Part shown: positions 61,433-64,000 of the stretch, piece after piece
Layout: each line of letters opens with the position of its first letter
Position numbering within the stretch: the first letter of the stretch is position 1
Assembly: GCA_045643185.1 (NCBI GenBank)
Contig: JAZUKH010000046.1
Location: 1 to 64,000 of the forward strand
Length of the DNA: 64,000 nucleotides
Reading direction: 5' to 3'
DNA from: RGIG464 sp045643185
Lineage (GTDB): Bacteria; Myxococcota_A; Bradymonadia; UBA4248
The notes under the pieces: generated by a model
What the model saw: only the letters and a program-made list of their open reading frames with translations
The model's database searches: none
Told to the model about the DNA's origin: nothing
Position numbers and translations under genes: made by a program

Positions 61433-63949
61433 TCAGACCCTGGCTTCTGGGGCATCCACATTTTTGACGACAGAAGTAGATTTTGTGATGCGTTTGCACG
61501 GCGTTTTGGTTTTGCCAAAGACGATCTGGATGACCTGGTCGATGGTTTCGACGCTTTTGAGGGTGATATTGGCTCGAATCTCTTCGGGAATGTCGTCGAG
61601 GTCGCGTTCATTCTCTTTGGGGAAGAGCACGGTCTTGATGCCGGCTCTGTAAGCGCCGAGGACTTTTTCTCTCAGTCCACCGATCGGTAAAGCCAGCCCA
61701 CGCAAAGAGATCTCGCCCGTCATCGCTATATCTGCGGGCACGAGCTGGTCGGTGAAGAGGCTCATGAGCGCGGTGAAGATGGCGCAACCAGCAGAAGGCC
61801 CATCTTTGGGCGTTGCCGCAGCCGGGAAATGAACGTGCACGTCTTTATTTTCGAGGAAATCCGGGGCGAGTCCGAGTTTTTCAGCGCGCGAACGAAGAAC
61901 GGTGAGCGCCGTGGTGATGCTTTCTTGCATGACATCGCCGAGTTTACCCGTCATGACGATCTTGCCCTTGCCCGGTACGACCGTGGTCTCGATCATCAAA
62001 ATTTCGCCGCCGCACGAGGTCCAGGCGAGCCCTGTGGCGACGCCTGTCACGGGGTGCTTTTGGGCTTTGTCGTGGTCATAACGTGGTTTTCCCAAAAAGT
62101 TGGTGATGGTTTTGGCAGACACCGTCGTCTTTTTGGCGCGTTTGTTGTCGTTTTTGGCTTCAGCCACGGTCGTGGCGACTTTACGCATGATGGCTGAGAG
62201 GCGTTGTTCGAGTTGACGCACACCAGCTTCGTGGGTGTAGCGCGAAATGACTTCTTCGAGCGCGTCATTTTTGATCTCGAGGTTTGATTTGACGAGCCCG
62301 TGGTTGTCGAGCAGTTTGGGAATGAGGTGTTCGACGGCGATGTGGTGCTTGTCGACCGTGGTGTAGCCCGGGATCTCGATGATCTCCATACGGTCGCGCA
62401 GTGCGGGCGGAATGGTGTCGAGCGAGTTGGCCGTCGTGATAAAGAGCACCTGGCTCAGATCGATGGGGAGTTCGACATAGTTGTCGCTGAACGCGAAGTT
62501 CTGTTCTGGGTCAAGGACTTCGAGCAGGGCGCTGGACGGGTCGCCGCGCATATCATTGGCGAGTTTGTCGACTTCATCGAGCATGATGACGGGGTTCATC
62601 GTCTTGACTTTGCGCAGGGCCTGAACAATGCGTCCGGGCATACTGGCGACGTAGGTGCGACGATGGCCGCGTATCTCACTTTCGTCGTGCACGCCACCCA
62701 GGCTGATGCGATGGAACTTGCGTCCGAGGGCACGCGCGACGCTTTGGCCCAGGCTGGTCTTGCCGACGCCCGGTGGCCCATACAAACAAAGGATCGGGGC
62801 TTTTAGATCGGGTTTGAGCGCACGCACCGCGAGAAATTCGACGAGGCGGGCTTTGACTTCGGTCAGTCCGAAGTGATCTTCGTCGAGGATGCGGCGCGCT
62901 TCGGCTATGTCGTGGCTGTCTGTCGTGTGCTGTGACCACGGAATGTCGAGCAGCGTTTCAAGATGGGCACGCGCGACGCTGTATTCCGAGCCGGACGTCT
63001 GCATCTGCGTCATGCGTTTCCACTCTTTCATGCAGTATTCTTTGACTTCGTCGCTCGCTTCGAGCTTTTCGATCTGGGCTTTGAGTTCGTCGAGGTCGTT
63101 ATTCTGGTCAGTTTTGTCGCCGACTTGTTCCTGAAGTGCCTTGATCTGCTGTCGCAGGTAGTAGTCGCGTTGCTGCTTTTCCATTTCGGCACGGACATTT
63201 TGGGCGATCTCTGCCATGAGTTGTGCGATCTGGATCTGTTCGGTCAACAGATGCAGCGTGTGTTCGAGGCGTTCAAAGATGTTGAGGTGGTTCAGGATCG
63301 CTGCGCGGTCTTTGCATGGCACGTCGAGTGTGCGAGCAATGCGGTCACACATCGTGCCCGGGTCGAGCGTGTCGCGGTCGAGGGCACGCAGCAGGTCTTT
63401 GGCTGCCGGCGTTTGTATGCGTTCAAAGATCTGACGCGACAACTGACGGATCACGCGCATTTTGCCCTGAGCTTCGAAGAGCTGGGCACCGATGGTCGGC
63501 AACGGAATCTCGTTGGCATCGGACGTGGTCGTGCGCCAGATATTGGTCTCTTCATCGCGCGTCGTGGCTTCGAGCAGCACGCGTTTGGTGCCGCGGATCG
63601 AGTAACGCATTTCGCCGTCCGGACCTTTTTCGGCTTTCATCACGAGGGCGATCGTCGCCACCGGTAAGTGTGGCGGAAAGTCTTTTTTGGCTTTGCCGCC
63701 CTTGTCGCCAGTTTTGTAGGCAATGACAAGTTCGTGCGATTCGTGGATCGCCGTTTCAAAGATCTTGTCTTCTTCACCGCCCATCAGCGTGACGACGGCG
63801 GTATCGCCCGGGTAGAGCACGAAATCAGGTGTCAGATAAACAGGAAGACCACGCATCGTCGGCGGAAGCGTCGTCGGATTAATTGTATAGGTCTGGCTGC
63901 CGTCATCGCTCGATTTGATGGTCGGCATCGGGGTTTTCTTTGAACTCAT
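61433..63949 (-). CDS. lon: ATP-dependent protease Lon
   Basis: An 838-residue soluble LonA-type protease that unfolds and degrades damaged or regulatory proteins. The N-terminal LON substrate domain (about 30-220) is followed by a coiled linker (QQRDYYLRQQIKALQEQVGD). The AAA+ module has Walker A GPPGVGKTS and HRTYVASMPG. The catalytic dyad is Ser719 in KDGPSAGCAI and Lys762 in GGLREKVLGA, 43 residues apart as in E. coli Lon. Start ATG 63949 with ggaga upstream; the upstream TTG frame is less likely. Promoter and leader lie beyond the window. Confidence 0.95.
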   Translation of the reverse strand: MSSKKTPMPTIKSSDDGSQTYTINPTTLPPTMRGLPVYLTPDFVLYPGDTAVVTLMGGEEDKIFETAIHESHELVIAYKTGDKGGKAKKDFPPHLPVATIALVMKAEKGPDGEMRYSIRGTKRVLLEATTRDEETNIWRTTTSDANEIPLPTIGAQLFEAQGKMRVIRQLSRQIFERIQTPAAKDLLRALDRDTLDPGTMCDRIARTLDVPCKDRAAILNHLNIFERLEHTLHLLTEQIQIAQLMAEIAQNVRAEMEKQQRDYYLRQQIKALQEQVGDKTDQNNDLDELKAQIEKLEASDEVKEYCMKEWKRMTQMQTSGSEYSVARAHLETLLDIPWSQHTTDSHDIAEARRILDEDHFGLTEVKARLVEFLAVRALKPDLKAPILCLYGPPGVGKTSLGQSVARALGRKFHRISLGGVHDESEIRGHRRTYVASMPGRIVQALRKVKTMNPVIMLDEVDKLANDMRGDPSSALLEVLDPEQNFAFSDNYVELPIDLSQVLFITTANSLDTIPPALRDRMEIIEIPGYTTVDKHHIAVEHLIPKLLDNHGLVKSNLEIKNDALEEVISRYTHEAGVRQLEQRLSAIMRKVATTVAEAKNDNKRAKKTTVSAKTITNFLGKPRYDHDKAQKHPVTGVATGLAWTSCGGEILMIETTVVPGKGKIVMTGKLGDVMQESITTALTVLRSRAEKLGLAPDFLENKDVHVHFPAAATPKDGPSAGCAIFTALMSLFTDQLVPADIAMTGEISLRGLALPIGGLREKVLGAYRAGIKTVLFPKENERDLDDIPEEIRANITLKSVETIDQVIQIVFGKTKTPCKRITKSTSVVKNVDAPEARV

Positions 63950-64000
63950 TCTGTCTCCATACGCCAACTTGGGCGCGCGCTAACTTGGCAGCCTTGGCTG

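Overview
The window is chromosomal DNA of a Gram-negative bacterium most likely allied to the Myxococcota or former Deltaproteobacteria. The main evidence is the number of secreted cysteine-rich lipoproteins with 'NCGACG' and 'DxDxDxxNGCE' repeats, PEGA and TPR periplasmic proteins, HEAT-repeat proteins and a VWA lipoprotein. That set is typical of the group, and no rRNA is present to settle it. The two DUF1703-type AAA proteins and the decayed restriction and RhuM fragments would fit an uncultivated host-associated or anaerobic member, but that is inference.

Layout. 0-8.4 kb: a methyltransferase, phosphatidylserine decarboxylase, two small membrane proteins, two lipoproteins (one with a VWA domain), tRNA-Ser(UGA), a HEAT-repeat protein and a secreted protein. 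8.4-22.4 kb: recD2, rpsF-rplI (no rpsR between them), a site-2 protease, a protein with a 21-cysteine tail, nadB, an O-antigen ligase/polymerase-like protein and a pair of envelope proteins. 22.6-29.3 kb: an AT-rich, tightly overlapping six-gene operon on the minus strand. It encodes a radical SAM protein, a probable winged-helix protein, a PLD-SF2 helicase, a 66-residue protein, a DndD-like zinc-hook ATPase and a 152-residue protein. It looks like a transferred defence or DNA-processing system. A TATAAT box and a 13-base homopolymer precede it. 29.3-33.4 kb: decay products (hsdM, RhuM-type, BspA-type and a frameshifted DUF1703 gene). 33.5-44.7 kb: a Ser/Asn-rich protein, rpoZ, a PEGA-TPR-membrane gene cluster, cyclophilin, a HEAT membrane protein, DNA polymerase III delta' and a TraB-family protein. 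44.7-61.2 kb: five large cysteine-rich lipoproteins interleaved with deoA, an outer-membrane-type protein and an intact DUF1703 gene. 61.4-64 kb: lon.

A dispersed palindromic repeat family runs through the window. Six full copies, all just downstream of stop codons, share conserved arms of about 30 bp. They enclose a core that differs in sequence and length but is self-complementary in every copy. Diverged relatives occur near 31.06, 57.25 and 61.3 kb.

The best candidates for something undescribed are the six-gene operon with its homopolymer leader, the variable-core palindromes, the cysteine-tail protein and the cysteine-rich lipoprotein repeats. All assignments come from reading motifs by eye; no database search was possible.
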